This document shows positions 31,955 to 41,412 of a stretch of DNA of 60,030 nucleotides, piece by piece. The translations under genes and the position numbers were made by a program. The stretch's first letter is position 1; each line of letters starts with the position of its first letter. A model generated the notes under the pieces. The model was not told the origin of the DNA. It worked only from the letters and a program-made list of their open reading frames with translations, and did no database searches. Source of the DNA: Bordetella parapertussis (GTDB taxonomy: Bacteria > Pseudomonadota > Gammaproteobacteria > Burkholderiales > Casimicrobiaceae); assembly GCA_943331295.2 (NCBI GenBank), contig CALQLA020000034.1, positions 1 to 60,030 on the forward strand. The letters are read 5' to 3'.

Positions 31955-32985
31955 CAGCGGAACTTCTGCCCCGCCTTCTGCGCGAAGCTCATGTTGAGCG
32001 TCTTCGGGATGTCGATCGTCGCGGCCTGCACCGTCGGATCGAAGGTCTTCAGGTCGCGCAGCACGTTCTGGCCGGCCTCGACCGAGATGATGCCGTCGTG
32101 CTTGAACGTCTCGAGGTTCTTCTCCAGCGCGGCCTTGTACAGCGCGCGGTCCGCGTAGTACTCGGGCGGCACCGCGGCGACGATCTGGTCCGGGGTCGAG
32201 GTCTGGATGAAGCGCAGCGCGCGCACCATCGCGTTGACCACGGCCTGCGCCGTGTTCGGGTACTTCTTCGCGAACTCGACCGGGACGTAGATGCAGCCCG
32301 CGGCGTAGGCGCCGCCGTAGACCTCCTGCATTCCCTTGGCCGTCCGCGTGTCGATGACCGGCACCGCGTCGCCGTTGGCCTCGAGCTGCGCGATCACGGG
32401 GTCGAGGTTCGACATCGCGTCGATCTCGCCGCGCTTCATGATCGCGATGGCGCCGGCCGTGGCGCCCACGCCGATGATCGACACCGCATCGGGCTTCAGG
32501 CTGGCCTTCGCCAGCAGGATGTTGACGAACATGTTGGTCGACGAGCCCGGCGCGGTGACGCCGATCTTCATGCCCTTCAGGTCGGCCGGCGACTTGTAGG
32601 CGGCGGCCTTCGCCTTGTTCATCGCGAGCACGATGCCGGAATAGCGCCCCTGCAGCACCAGCGCCTCGATGTTCTGGCCCTTCGCCTGCTGCGAGATCGT
32701 GTGCTCGTAGGCGCCGGAGACGACGTCGACGCTCCCGCCCAGCAGCGCCTGCAGCGCCTTCGCGCCGCCCGGGAAGTCGAGGATCTCGACGTCGAGGCCC
32801 TCGGCCTTGAAGTAGCCCTGCCGCTCGGCGATCGTCAGCGGCAGGTAGTAGAACAGCGGCTTGCCGCCGACGCCGATGGCGAGCTTCGTCTTTTCGGGCG
32901 CCTGCGCGGCGGCGGGCAGCGCGAACAGCGAGAGTGCCGCGGCACTCCAGAACATTGCGAACAGCGAGACCAGGGCGCGGCGCAT
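31954..32985 (-). CDS. NMT1/SsuA-type ABC substrate-binding protein
   Basis: A 343-residue receptor with a signal peptide at about 1-28 (LFALPAAAQA end). Family features are YYLPLTIAERQGYFKAEGLDVEI and GVTAPGSSTNMFVNILLAKASL. I begin at ATG 32985 because AGGAGG lies six bases upstream; an ATG five codons earlier has weaker support. It is the first gene of the ABC operon. The ligand may be a sulfonate, taurine, pyrimidine precursor or aromatic acid; nothing in the sequence decides. Confidence 0.9.
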   Translation of the reverse strand: MRRALVSLFAMFWSAAALSLFALPAAAQAPEKTKLAIGVGGKPLFYYLPLTIAERQGYFKAEGLDVEILDFPGGAKALQALLGGSVDVVSGAYEHTISQQAKGQNIEALVLQGRYSGIVLAMNKAKAAAYKSPADLKGMKIGVTAPGSSTNMFVNILLAKASLKPDAVSIIGVGATAGAIAIMKRGEIDAMSNLDPVIAQLEANGDAVPVIDTRTAKGMQEVYGGAYAAGCIYVPVEFAKKYPNTAQAVVNAMVRALRFIQTSTPDQIVAAVPPEYYADRALYKAALEKNLETFKHDGIISVEAGQNVLRDLKTFDPTVQAATIDIPKTLNMSFAQKAGQKFR

Positions 32986-33055
32986 CGAAATCCTCCTCAT
33001 CGGTTTAGGGCTTTTTTTGGGTGACGGCTATTGTGGTGACAAACGGGGCGGAGCG

Positions 33056-34444
33056 TCAAACCGAGCGGCCGACCCGCCGCGCGACGCTGCCGCGCTCGAG
33101 TTCCTTCAGCTTCGCGGCCATCGCGGCACCGATGCTGATCTGCGGGTTCGACGCCTTGTAGCCTGCCGCCGCCTCGCGCTCCGCGACGCGCTTCTTCGCC
33201 AGCTCGAACGCGGCGGGCAGCGAATCGCTCCTCGCGAGACCCTGCTCGAAGAAGGCCTCGCCGAAGTACGTGGCGTCGCTCCGGTCGCTGCAGCCGAACG
33301 ACGGGCGGTCGGCCTGCGACGCGGCGATCACGACCGTCTGCTCGTCCTCCAGCGCCTGGATGAATCCGCCCGCGTAGCAGGCCGACACGACGACGATGCG
33401 CCACTTGATCCCGGATTCGTCGAGCAGCGTGCGCAGAATCGCCGGCGTGATCTGCGCCAGCTCGAGCGGCGGCAGCGCTACCTCCAGCACGTGGTCGGCA
33501 CCCGCATGGCTCGCGAGGTAGACCATCACGACGTCCTCGTCGGGGTTGATCGCCGCGCCGATCTCGGCGAGCGTCGCGCGCAGGTTGGTGACGGTCGCGA
33601 TCGGCGTGTCGAGCAGCGTGCGCGGGTTGTTGATGAGCGCCACGGAGCGGCCCCCGGTGTTCCAGCGCTCGTCCATCACCCGCTTCGCCGTCTGCACGTC
33701 CTTGCGGAACACGTCCTGCTGGCCGTCGCCGGCGAAACCGACGAAGTACAGGTCGGTCGTGCCCGCGCGCTCGTCCTCGAGGTCCGTCAGCGCGCCGTCG
33801 AGCAGCTGCTGCTGCGCGGCGAGCACGGCCTCGGAGGCGGGGTTCGGGAAGCGCGGGTCGGCGCCCTCGCCCGCACGCGGCTGCTGCCACCACGGCTCGG
33901 TGGGCGTCAGCAGCGGCGAAATCCAGATCGGCGCGGCGAGGAACAGGCCGGCCACGACGGCACGACGCCAGCGATGCGGATTCGCGGGCGCCAATGCGAC
34001 CGCGACCGCGCGGATGAACAGCACGACGGCCCACGCGAGCACCAGCCACTCGAACCACAGCCCGAGGGAGGCCGGCAGCCCCGCCCAGCGCACCAGCGCC
34101 GACGGCAGCGTCAACGCCAGCTGCAGCGGCGGATACCCGGCGAGCGCCAGCACGGGAATCGCAACCGTCAGCGCGGGCTGCCGCAGCGCTAGCGCGATCA
34201 GCGCCGAGGTCAGCAGCATCAGGCCGGCGGCGAACAGCTCGCTGCCCGCGCCCAGCGTAGTGAAATAGGCGTCGGGGCCGTAGCGCACCCAGTCGGCGCC
34301 GATGTCGAGCAGCGCCGAGAACGCGAACAGCAGCAGCAGCTGCGCGACGCCGATGCGGAAGTCGAGCCGCGTCACCCGCAGCAGCAGGACGAGACGCAGT
34401 CCCGCGCGCAGGTTGCGCCCGAGTGTCGCGAGCTGGCTACGCAT
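33056..34444 (-). CDS. Membrane-anchored C13-family (legumain-like) peptidase
   Basis: A 462-residue protein. Residues 20-180 carry about five hydrophobic helices. A caspase-like domain follows, with the catalytic pair His313 (YLASHAGADH) and Cys356 (VVVSACYAGGF). The SACYAGG block and the preceding hydrophobic strand are diagnostic of peptidase C13. Two or more Trp residues at 185-190 mark the membrane exit. The active domain should face the periplasm or cytoplasm at the membrane; topology is not certain. It begins 57 bases downstream of thrC on the same strand. The substrate is unknown. Confidence 0.85.
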   Translation of the reverse strand: MRSQLATLGRNLRAGLRLVLLLRVTRLDFRIGVAQLLLLFAFSALLDIGADWVRYGPDAYFTTLGAGSELFAAGLMLLTSALIALALRQPALTVAIPVLALAGYPPLQLALTLPSALVRWAGLPASLGLWFEWLVLAWAVVLFIRAVAVALAPANPHRWRRAVVAGLFLAAPIWISPLLTPTEPWWQQPRAGEGADPRFPNPASEAVLAAQQQLLDGALTDLEDERAGTTDLYFVGFAGDGQQDVFRKDVQTAKRVMDERWNTGGRSVALINNPRTLLDTPIATVTNLRATLAEIGAAINPDEDVVMVYLASHAGADHVLEVALPPLELAQITPAILRTLLDESGIKWRIVVVSACYAGGFIQALEDEQTVVIAASQADRPSFGCSDRSDATYFGEAFFEQGLARSDSLPAAFELAKKRVAEREAAAGYKASNPQISIGAAMAAKLKELERGSVARRVGRSV

Positions 34445-34501
34445 CGGATGTCATGCGCCGGCGCCGCCGGCCCCCGGCGGGGACCGCCCGCGCACGCGCG
34501 C

Positions 34502-35929
34502 TCAGGCGGCCGCCGTGGCGGCGTGCGCCGCGACGTAGGCCTTGACCGCGGCCACGTCGTTCGGGAGGCGCTCGCAGTGCTGCGGGCGGGCTTCGAGGTC
34601 GGCATAGGCGGCCGGGCGCGCCGGGTCGCTGCCCAGCGCCTCGCGCAGCGTGGCGCCGAACTTGGCCGGCAGCGCCGTCTCGATGCAGACGAGCGGCACG
34701 GCGGGGTCGCGGTGCGCGCGGCCCACCTTGATGCCGTCGGCGGTGTGCGGGTCGACGATCGCGCCGCAGCGCGCCGCGAGATCGCGGATCGTCGCCAGCC
34801 GGTCGGCGTGCGTGCTCATCCCGGAGACGAAGCCGGACGCGGCCATCCGCGCCGCATGGGGCGTGCCGGCGAGGTCGAAGCCGCCGTCGGTCCCGATCCG
34901 CTGCCACAGCGCGCGAACGACCGCCGGGTCGCGGCCGACGAGGTCGAAGACGTAGCGCTCGAAGTTCGAGGCCTTGGAGATGTCCATCGACGGGCTCGAC
35001 GTCGCGTGCGTCTCGGCGGTGACGCGCGGCCGGTAGCGGCCGGTGCGGAAGAACTCGTCGAGCACGTCGTTCTCGTTGGTCGCGAGGATCAGCCGGCGGA
35101 TCGGCAGCCCCATCGCCTTCGCGACGTGGCCGGCGAGGATGTTGCCGAAGTTGCCGGACGGGACCGCGAAGTCGACGACCTCCGCGTCGGAGCGCGTGAC
35201 CGCGAAGTAGCCCTTGAAGTAGTAGACCACCTGCGCCGCGACGCGCGCCCAGTTGATCGAGTTGACGGTGCCGATCTTCCACCGCGCCTTGAACGCGGCA
35301 TCGCCGCTCACGGCCTTCACGATGTCCTGGCAGTCGTCGAACACGCCGTCGATCGCGAGGTTGTGGATGTTGGGGTCGTCGAGCGAGAACATCTGCGCCT
35401 GCTGGAACGGGCTCATCCGTCCCTGCGGCGACAGCATGAACACGCGGATGCCGCGCTTGCCGCGCATCGCGTACTCGGCCGAGCTGCCCGTGTCGCCGGA
35501 GGTGGCGCCCAGGATGTTGAGCTCGCGGCTGTCCTTCGCCAGCACGTACTCGAACAGGTTGCCGAGGAACTGCAGCGCGATGTCCTTGAACGCGAGCGTC
35601 GGGCCGTTCGACACGTGCAGCAGGAACACGCCGGGCTCGAGCTGCGACACCGGGGTGATCTCGTCGCTGCCGAACACCTCGGCCGTGTACGTGCGGTCGA
35701 TCAGCGCGCGGAGGTCGGCGGCCGGGATGTCGGTCATGTACCGCGACAGGATCGCGAACGCGAGCGCGCGGTAGTCGAGCCCGCGCAGGCCGGCCAGCTC
35801 CGTTGCCGAAAAGCACGGGTACGACTGGGGCATCGCGAGGCCGCCGTCGGGCGCAAGGCCCTCCTGCAGGATCGCGGAAAACGGCTGCGGGTCGTCGCCC
35901 CACGCGCCGCGCGTCGAGATGTAGCGCAT
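34502..35929 (-). CDS. thrC: Threonine synthase
   Basis: A 475-residue PLP enzyme that converts O-phosphohomoserine to threonine. The PLP lysine is in PTLAFKDIALQF, GATSGDTGSSAEYAM binds the phosphate, and PSGNFGNILAG and NENDVLDEFF are typical of the long (type 2) form. It begins at ATG 35929, sharing one base with the hom stop (TGATG). It is the third gene of alaC-hom-thrC, the standard betaproteobacterial threonine operon. Confidence 0.96.
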   Translation of the reverse strand: MRYISTRGAWGDDPQPFSAILQEGLAPDGGLAMPQSYPCFSATELAGLRGLDYRALAFAILSRYMTDIPAADLRALIDRTYTAEVFGSDEITPVSQLEPGVFLLHVSNGPTLAFKDIALQFLGNLFEYVLAKDSRELNILGATSGDTGSSAEYAMRGKRGIRVFMLSPQGRMSPFQQAQMFSLDDPNIHNLAIDGVFDDCQDIVKAVSGDAAFKARWKIGTVNSINWARVAAQVVYYFKGYFAVTRSDAEVVDFAVPSGNFGNILAGHVAKAMGLPIRRLILATNENDVLDEFFRTGRYRPRVTAETHATSSPSMDISKASNFERYVFDLVGRDPAVVRALWQRIGTDGGFDLAGTPHAARMAASGFVSGMSTHADRLATIRDLAARCGAIVDPHTADGIKVGRAHRDPAVPLVCIETALPAKFGATLREALGSDPARPAAYADLEARPQHCERLPNDVAAVKAYVAAHAATAAA

Positions 35930-37245
35930 CAGTTGAGCTCTTCGAGGCGGATGCGAACGACCTTGCCGTCGACGGTGGGCAGCGCCTCGATCGCCGCGAT
36001 CGCGGCGACGGCGTTCTTCTCCACCGTGAGGTGCGTGAGCAGGATGATGTCGGTCTGCTCGACGCCGGCCGGGGGCTCCTTCTGGATCATCGCGTCGATC
36101 GAGATCTCGCGGTCGGCGAGGATCCGCGTGATGTCGGCGAGCACGCCCGGGCGGTCCTGCACGCGCATGCGCAGGTAGTAGCTCGTGGCCACGTCGCCCA
36201 TCGGCAGGAAGGGCGTCTCGGACAGCTGGTCCGGCTGGAACGCGAGGTGCGGCACGCGCTGCTCGGGGTCGGCGGTGTGCATCCGCGTGACGTCGACCAG
36301 GTCGGCGATCACCGCGCTCGCGGTCGGCTCCGCGCCGGCGCCGGCGCCGTAGTAGAGCGTGGCGCCGACGGCGTCGCCCTTCACCAGCACGGCGTTCATC
36401 ACGCCCTCGACGTTGGCGATCAGCCGGCCCGCGGGGATCAGCGTCGGGTGCACGCGCAGTTCGATCCCGGCCGGCGTGCGCCGCGTGATGCCGAGCAGCT
36501 TGATCCGGTAGCCCAGCTCCTCGGCGTAGCGGATGTCCTCGCGAGTCAGCTGCGAGATGCCTTCGGTGTAGGCCCTGCCGAACTGCATGGGCACGCCGAA
36601 CGCGATCGCCGACATGATCGTCAGCTTGTGCGCGGCGTCGATGCCCTCGATGTCGAACGTGGGGTCGGCCTCGGCGTAGCCGCGCGCCTGGGCCTCGGCC
36701 AGCACGGCGTCGAACGACGCGCCCTTCGAGCGCATCTCGGACAGGATGAAGTTGCTGGTGCCGTTGATGATGCCGGCGATCCATTCGATCCGGTTGGCGG
36801 AGAGCCCTTCGCGCAGCGCCTTGATGATCGGGATGCCGCCGGCGACGGCCGCCTCGAACGCGACCATCACGCCCTTGGCGTGCGCGGCGGCGAAGATCTC
36901 GTTGCCGTGGTGCGCGAGCAGCGCCTTGTTCGCGGTCACGACGTGCTTGCCGTTACTGATCGCCTGCAGCACGAACTTCTTCGCGAGGTCGACGCCGCCG
37001 ATCAGCTCGATGACGATGTCGATGTCGGGGTTCGCCAGCACCTCGCCGGCGTCGGCGGTCAGGGTGACGCCCGGCGCATCGCCGATCGCCGCGCGCGCGC
37101 GGTCCTGCGCCTTCTCGGCGATCCAGGTGATGCTGATCGGGCGGCCGGCGCGGCGCGCGATCTCCCCGGCGTTGCGGCGCAGCACCGTCCAGGTGCCGAG
37201 GCCCACGGTGCCGAGGCCCAGCAGTCCGACATTGATTGGCTTCAT
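35929..37245 (-). CDS. hom: Homoserine dehydrogenase
   Basis: A 438-residue enzyme reducing aspartate semialdehyde to homoserine. An N-terminal NAD(P)-binding motif (VGLLGLGTVGLGTW) is followed by TANKALLAHHG, AAVAGGIPIIKALREGL and the catalytic core GIINGTSNFIL, YAEADPTFDIEGIDAAHKL. The C-terminal ACT domain (YYLRMRVQDRPGVLADI) is the usual site for threonine feedback. Start and stop overlap alaC and thrC, so all three are translationally coupled. Confidence 0.96.
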   Translation of the reverse strand: MKPINVGLLGLGTVGLGTWTVLRRNAGEIARRAGRPISITWIAEKAQDRARAAIGDAPGVTLTADAGEVLANPDIDIVIELIGGVDLAKKFVLQAISNGKHVVTANKALLAHHGNEIFAAAHAKGVMVAFEAAVAGGIPIIKALREGLSANRIEWIAGIINGTSNFILSEMRSKGASFDAVLAEAQARGYAEADPTFDIEGIDAAHKLTIMSAIAFGVPMQFGRAYTEGISQLTREDIRYAEELGYRIKLLGITRRTPAGIELRVHPTLIPAGRLIANVEGVMNAVLVKGDAVGATLYYGAGAGAEPTASAVIADLVDVTRMHTADPEQRVPHLAFQPDQLSETPFLPMGDVATSYYLRMRVQDRPGVLADITRILADREISIDAMIQKEPPAGVEQTDIILLTHLTVEKNAVAAIAAIEALPTVDGKVVRIRLEELN

Positions 37246-38474
37246 TTTTTTGACGTGCGGCGGGCGTAGCCGTCGAGGAACTGGGCGATGCGGCCGAACG
37301 CATCGACGAGGTCGTCGGTGTTCGGCAGGAACACGACGCGGAAGTGATCGGGCTCCGGCCAGTTGAAGCCGGTGCCCTGGACGACCAGCACCTTCTTCTC
37401 CTCGAGCAGGTCGAGCACGAACTGCTCGTCGTCGGCGATCGGGTAGCGCGCCGGGTCGAGGCGCGGGAACAGGTAGAGCGCGGCCTTCGGCTTCACGCAG
37501 GTCACGCCGGGAATCGACGTGACGAGGTCGTAGGCGAGGTCGCGCTGGCGCGACAGCCGGCCCGTCGGCGCCACGAGGTCGTTGATGCTCTGGTAGCCGC
37601 CCAGCGCCGTCTGGATCGCGAACTGGCCGGGCACGTTGGCGCACAGGCGCATCGAGGCGAGGATGTTGAGGCCCTCGAGGTAGTCCTGCGCGTGGCGCTT
37701 GTCGCCCGAGATCACCATCCACCCGCTGCGGTAGCCGCAGGCGCGGTAGTTCTTCGACAGCCCGTTCAGCGTCACGAACAGCACGTCGTCGGCGAGCGAG
37801 GCGATCGACGTGTGCGTCGCGCCGTCGTAGAGCATCTTGTCGTAGATCTCGTCGGCGAAGACGATGAGCTGGTGGCGCCGGGCGAGCTCGACGATCTCCC
37901 GCAGCAGGTCGGTCGGGTACAGCGCGCCGGTCGGGTTGTTGGGGTTGATCAGCACGATCGCGCGCGTGCGCTCGCTGATCTTGCCGGCGATGTCGGCCAG
38001 GTCGGGCAGCCAGCCGGCGCCCTCGTCGCAGATGTAGTGCCGCGCGCGGCCGCCGGCGAGGCTCACGGCCGCGGTCCACAGCGGGTAGTCCGGGGCCGGC
38101 ACCAGCACCTCGTCCTCGTCGTTGAGGAGCCCCTGCATCGCCATCACGATCAGCTCGGACGCGCCGTTGCCGATGAAGATGTCGTCGAGCCCCACGCCGG
38201 CGATCCCCTTCTCCTGCGTGTACTGCATGATCGCCTTGCGCGCCGAGAACAGGCCCTTCGAGTCGCTGTAGCCGGAGGCCTGTGGCAGGTTGACGATCAC
38301 GTCGTGGCGGACCTCGTCCGGCGTGTCGAAGCCGAACGGCGCGAGGTTGCCGATGTTGAGCTTGATGATGCGGTGGCCTTCCTCCTCCATCACCTTGGCG
38401 CGCGCCATCACCGGCCCGCGGATGTCGTAGCAGACGTTGGCGAGCTTCGCGGACTTCCTGATCGTCTTCAGCAT
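37242..38474 (-). CDS. alaC: Alanine/branched-chain 2-oxo acid transaminase (AlaC-type)
   Basis: A 410-residue class I/II PLP aminotransferase. INPNNPTGALYP, the Asp-Tyr pair in FADEIYDKMLYDG and the PLP lysine in NGLSKNYRACGYRSGW are intact. FGFDTPDEV and LKTIRKSAKLANVCYDIRG are typical of the AlaC/YfdZ group found upstream of hom in betaproteobacteria. The stop overlaps the hom start by ATGA. First gene of the threonine operon and divergent from the Mth938-like gene. Confidence 0.9.
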   Translation of the reverse strand: MLKTIRKSAKLANVCYDIRGPVMARAKVMEEEGHRIIKLNIGNLAPFGFDTPDEVRHDVIVNLPQASGYSDSKGLFSARKAIMQYTQEKGIAGVGLDDIFIGNGASELIVMAMQGLLNDEDEVLVPAPDYPLWTAAVSLAGGRARHYICDEGAGWLPDLADIAGKISERTRAIVLINPNNPTGALYPTDLLREIVELARRHQLIVFADEIYDKMLYDGATHTSIASLADDVLFVTLNGLSKNYRACGYRSGWMVISGDKRHAQDYLEGLNILASMRLCANVPGQFAIQTALGGYQSINDLVAPTGRLSRQRDLAYDLVTSIPGVTCVKPKAALYLFPRLDPARYPIADDEQFVLDLLEEKKVLVVQGTGFNWPEPDHFRVVFLPNTDDLVDAFGRIAQFLDGYARRTSKK

Positions 38475-38547
38475 GATTTTCGGACTTGCCTTTGCGTAAT
38501 CTTCGTCAACAGCCTGCGACGCTTCTCTCGCAATCGGAGGAAAAGCT

Positions 38548-38553
38548 TATAAT
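38548..38553 (+). promoter_or_regulatory. Candidate -10 element for the Mth938-like gene
   Basis: TATAAT in TTATAATCG is a consensus -10 about 95 bases before the GTG start. The -35 region is poor (CTCTCG or TTCTCT at 38523-38530), so the site may need an activator or be weak. It is the only AT-rich segment between the divergent genes. Confidence 0.5.
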
Positions 38554-38645
38554 CGTAGCCGAAGCAACGGGTTGCCGCAATGCACAATAGCTGTGCGGAC
38601 GGCGGCTTCCGCGCGCATTCCGCACCGCCCCCGTGTCGACCCGCC

Positions 38646-39014
38646 GTGAAATTCCATCTCGCCACCACCGCCAGCAACGTGATCACCGGCCTCGGGCCGG
38701 GGTGGATTCGCGTCGGCGCGACCGAATATCGCGAGAACCTGGTGCTGACGCCGGAACAGGTCGCCACCGGCTGGGCCACGGGCGGCTTCGACGCGCTGGC
38801 CGAGGCCGACTTCACGCGACTGGCCGACGGCCGCCCCGACGTCGTGCTGCTCGGCACCGGGCGCGTGCTGCGCTTTCCCCGCCCGGCGCTGACCCGGGGC
38901 CTCGTCGCCGCGCAGATCGGCCTCGAGGTGATGGACACCGCGGCAGCCTGCCGCACCTACAACATCCTCGCGGCCGAAGGCCGGAAGGTCGCCGCCGCGC
39001 TGCTGGTCGCCTGA
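38646..39014 (+). CDS. Mth938-like domain protein
   Basis: A 122-residue protein beginning at GTG with KFHLATTAS. The family's conserved end is visible (GLEVMDTAAACRTYNILAAEGRKVAAALL), and DVVLLGTGRVLRFPRP is the central motif. An in-frame ATG at 38580 would add 22 residues of low conservation, so I prefer the GTG, where homologues start. It is divergent from alaC, a common arrangement in betaproteobacteria. The molecular role of this small beta-alpha domain is not established. Confidence 0.88.
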   Translation: MKFHLATTASNVITGLGPGWIRVGATEYRENLVLTPEQVATGWATGGFDALAEADFTRLADGRPDVVLLGTGRVLRFPRPALTRGLVAAQIGLEVMDTAAACRTYNILAAEGRKVAAALLVA

Positions 39015-39109
39015 TCGCCGTCATCGCGCCGACGCCCGGTCTCCGGGGCATGTTCGCCGCCGGCGGCGCGCCGTCGCCGGCCGTCGGCGCAAGCTGCGGG
39101 AGACGGGCG

Positions 39110-40078
39110 CTAGGGTCGCTGGGCAGCGTCGCGCGCAAGCGCCGACCAGCGCGCGGCCTCGACTCTCAACTCACCGGCGAAAGCGGATGGCCCGGTGCCG
39201 ACGGCATCCATGCCCAATGCGGCGAGGCGTTCGCGAACCGCCGGCGCATCCAGCGCGCGCGCGAATTCACGGTGCAAGCGGTCGACGATCTCGTGCGGCG
39301 TGCCGACGGGCACGAATGCGCCGTACCACGAGACCATCTCGAACCCGGGGAAGCCCTGTTCCGCCACGGTCGGAACCTCGGCCAACGCCGGACTGCGCCG
39401 GGCGCTGCCGACGGCAAGAGCGCGTACCGCGCCGCTCCGGACCAGGCCTCCGATGCTGCCGCTCGACGCCAGCAGCACCGGAACCTCGCCCGACAGCACG
39501 TCCTGGTAGAACGGCCGGTTGCCCCCGTAGGGAACGTGGACGAGCTCGATGCCGGCACGGCGCGACAGGGCGACGGCCAAGAGGTGCGACGTGGTGCCGA
39601 CGCCGTTTGTCGCGTAGGCCAGCTTGCCCGGCTCGCGGCGGGCAAGCGCGATGAGTTCCGCGAGCGTCGTGACCGGCAGCGAAGGCGTGCAGGCGATCAC
39701 GACCGGGAGAGTGACGAGACGGGTGACCGGCGTGAGGTCGGCCATCAACTCGCCCGCAGGGGCTGCGGCGGACGGGAGCAAGGCGGCAACGGAGGCGAAG
39801 GCGATCGTGTAGCCGTCGGGCGCCGAGCGGGCCACGGCTGCGAGGCCGATGCTGCCGGTCGCGCCAGGACGATTTTCGACCACCACGAGTTCGCCCAGGC
39901 CGCGCGCGAGTTCGGGCGCCAGCGCCCTCGCGAGCGAATCCATCGCGCCGCCGGCCGGGAACGAGACGACGATACGCACCGCGCGCGCCGGGTACCGCTC
40001 CGTCTCCGCCGCGGGCACGGCCGGAGACGCGGACACCCATAGGGCCAGCGCCGCGCCGCGGGCGAACGCGCACGCCAT
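39110..40078 (-). CDS. Bug/TctC-family periplasmic solute-binding protein
   Basis: A 322-residue receptor with a signal peptide at about 1-24. The Bug signature is clear: YPARAVRIVVSFPAGGAMDSLAR, VENRPGATGSIGLAAVA, and PVTLPVVIACTPSLPV-type motifs. No permeases (TctA/TctB) are adjacent, as is usual for the expanded Bug family, so it may serve a distant transporter or act in sensing. It lies 20 bases downstream of an ATP-grasp gene on the same strand, an unusual pair suggesting that both act on one small carboxylate. Confidence 0.9.
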   Translation of the reverse strand: MACAFARGAALALWVSASPAVPAAETERYPARAVRIVVSFPAGGAMDSLARALAPELARGLGELVVVENRPGATGSIGLAAVARSAPDGYTIAFASVAALLPSAAAPAGELMADLTPVTRLVTLPVVIACTPSLPVTTLAELIALARREPGKLAYATNGVGTTSHLLAVALSRRAGIELVHVPYGGNRPFYQDVLSGEVPVLLASSGSIGGLVRSGAVRALAVGSARRSPALAEVPTVAEQGFPGFEMVSWYGAFVPVGTPHEIVDRLHREFARALDAPAVRERLAALGMDAVGTGPSAFAGELRVEAARWSALARDAAQRP

Positions 40079-40098
40079 GCGCCGGCTCGACCCGCGGA

Positions 40099-41253
40099 TC
40101 ACGCTTCGTGTCGCATCGCGAGCATCGCCTCGAACACGCCGGGGTCGTCCCACGGCGCGTCCACCGGGTACTGGCTCAGATTGGGACTGTTCGGATCACG
40201 CAGCCATTCCTGCGGAAAGCGGGCGATGATCCGATCGGTTCCCGGCGGAACGTCGAAGGGCACCGTCGACGCCGTGCCGGTCGCCGCGGCGTGCAATGCG
40301 GCGCACAGGTCGATGCCGACCAGATCGCTCGTGGGCACGCCCGGCGTCACGCGCCGGTTGATTTCGAGGAGATAGGCGAGGCCCGTGCCCTGCTCCACGC
40401 GGAACTCGATCCCGGAAAAGCCTGTCATGCCGAAGCCTTCGATAAGCATCGTACAAAAGCGCGCGACTTCGGGTTGGTGGAAGTAGCGGACGACGGACCC
40501 CGGCCCCGACTCCGGCGGATTCCTCACGAGGCGTTCCCGCGTGGTGCCGGCGAGATGCCGGCCGTGCCAGGCGACCGTCGACCGGGAAACGGTGGCGCCG
40601 TGCACGAAAGCCTGGACCAGCAGCCTGGTCACCGCGCCGGACTCCGGCGCCAGCGCGTCCGCCACGCACAACCGGCGCCACGCCGCATCCAGCTCGCCGG
40701 CATCGCCGCATATCGCCACGCCATGTCCCGCAAAGCCGTGGGATCGCTTCAGGACGACCGGGTAGCCGTGCTCGTGCGCGAATGCCTCGGCCTCCCCGAT
40801 CGCGCCCACGTTGCGGCAGGCGGGGACGCGAACGCCCAGCGCGGCAGCAGCGGCCGGCAACAGCGTCTTGTCGACACTCGCCCGATAATGCGCCGGTTCG
40901 CCGAGCGACGCCCGGATCAGCAACGACAGTTCGAGGTGCAGCGCGGACTGGAGGTCGTCCGGGGGGGCCAGCACCAGCGTCTGCAGCAGGTGGAACGCCA
41001 TCTCGTCGCACGGAACGACGATCCTCGGCGCAGTTGCCCTGACCGTTCCGGCGAAGGCGCTCACCCACTGGAGAGGGGTGGTCACGTCGGGAAGAAAGGC
41101 GATCCTGGCCACGAAGCGACTCTTCTCGGCCAGGGAGTTTCGCGGGGTAAGCAACGCAACGTCGAAACCCGCCTTGGCGAGCCCGCGCGGGACGCGTGCG
41201 GTCCCGATCCAGCGCGTTGCTGTCGAAACGAGCAGTACGGTTGCAGTGGTCAT
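40099..41253 (-). CDS. ATP-grasp carboxylate-amine ligase
   Basis: A 384-residue ATP-grasp enzyme. A N-terminal Rossmann-like preATP domain (TVLLVSTATRWIGTARVPRGL) is followed by the ATP-grasp core, with the Lys in PVVLKRSHGFAGHGV, and metal ligands in SGIEFRVE and LLEINRRVTPGVP. The EINRR-TPG end resembles the large-subunit CarB and biotin-carboxylase-like branch and small ligases of specialised metabolism. The start ATG 41253 is 12 codons inside the open frame. The amine and carboxylate substrates are unknown. The 159 bases upstream contain nothing I can name. Confidence 0.85.
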   Translation of the reverse strand: MTTATVLLVSTATRWIGTARVPRGLAKAGFDVALLTPRNSLAEKSRFVARIAFLPDVTTPLQWVSAFAGTVRATAPRIVVPCDEMAFHLLQTLVLAPPDDLQSALHLELSLLIRASLGEPAHYRASVDKTLLPAAAAALGVRVPACRNVGAIGEAEAFAHEHGYPVVLKRSHGFAGHGVAICGDAGELDAAWRRLCVADALAPESGAVTRLLVQAFVHGATVSRSTVAWHGRHLAGTTRERLVRNPPESGPGSVVRYFHQPEVARFCTMLIEGFGMTGFSGIEFRVEQGTGLAYLLEINRRVTPGVPTSDLVGIDLCAALHAAATGTASTVPFDVPPGTDRIIARFPQEWLRDPNSPNLSQYPVDAPWDDPGVFEAMLAMRHEA

Positions 41254-41412
41254 CGTGGGCGGGACCAAATCCTTGCAATATAGGCGCATTTCCGCGCGAT
41301 GAACGCACGTGGCCGCATGCGGTCACCGGCGTTTTGCGGTCGGCCGCGGGGCCGGACCGTCGTCAGCGCCGGATGGGGAGCCCCGGCACCGCGGCCCGCG
41401 CGGGAACGTGCC

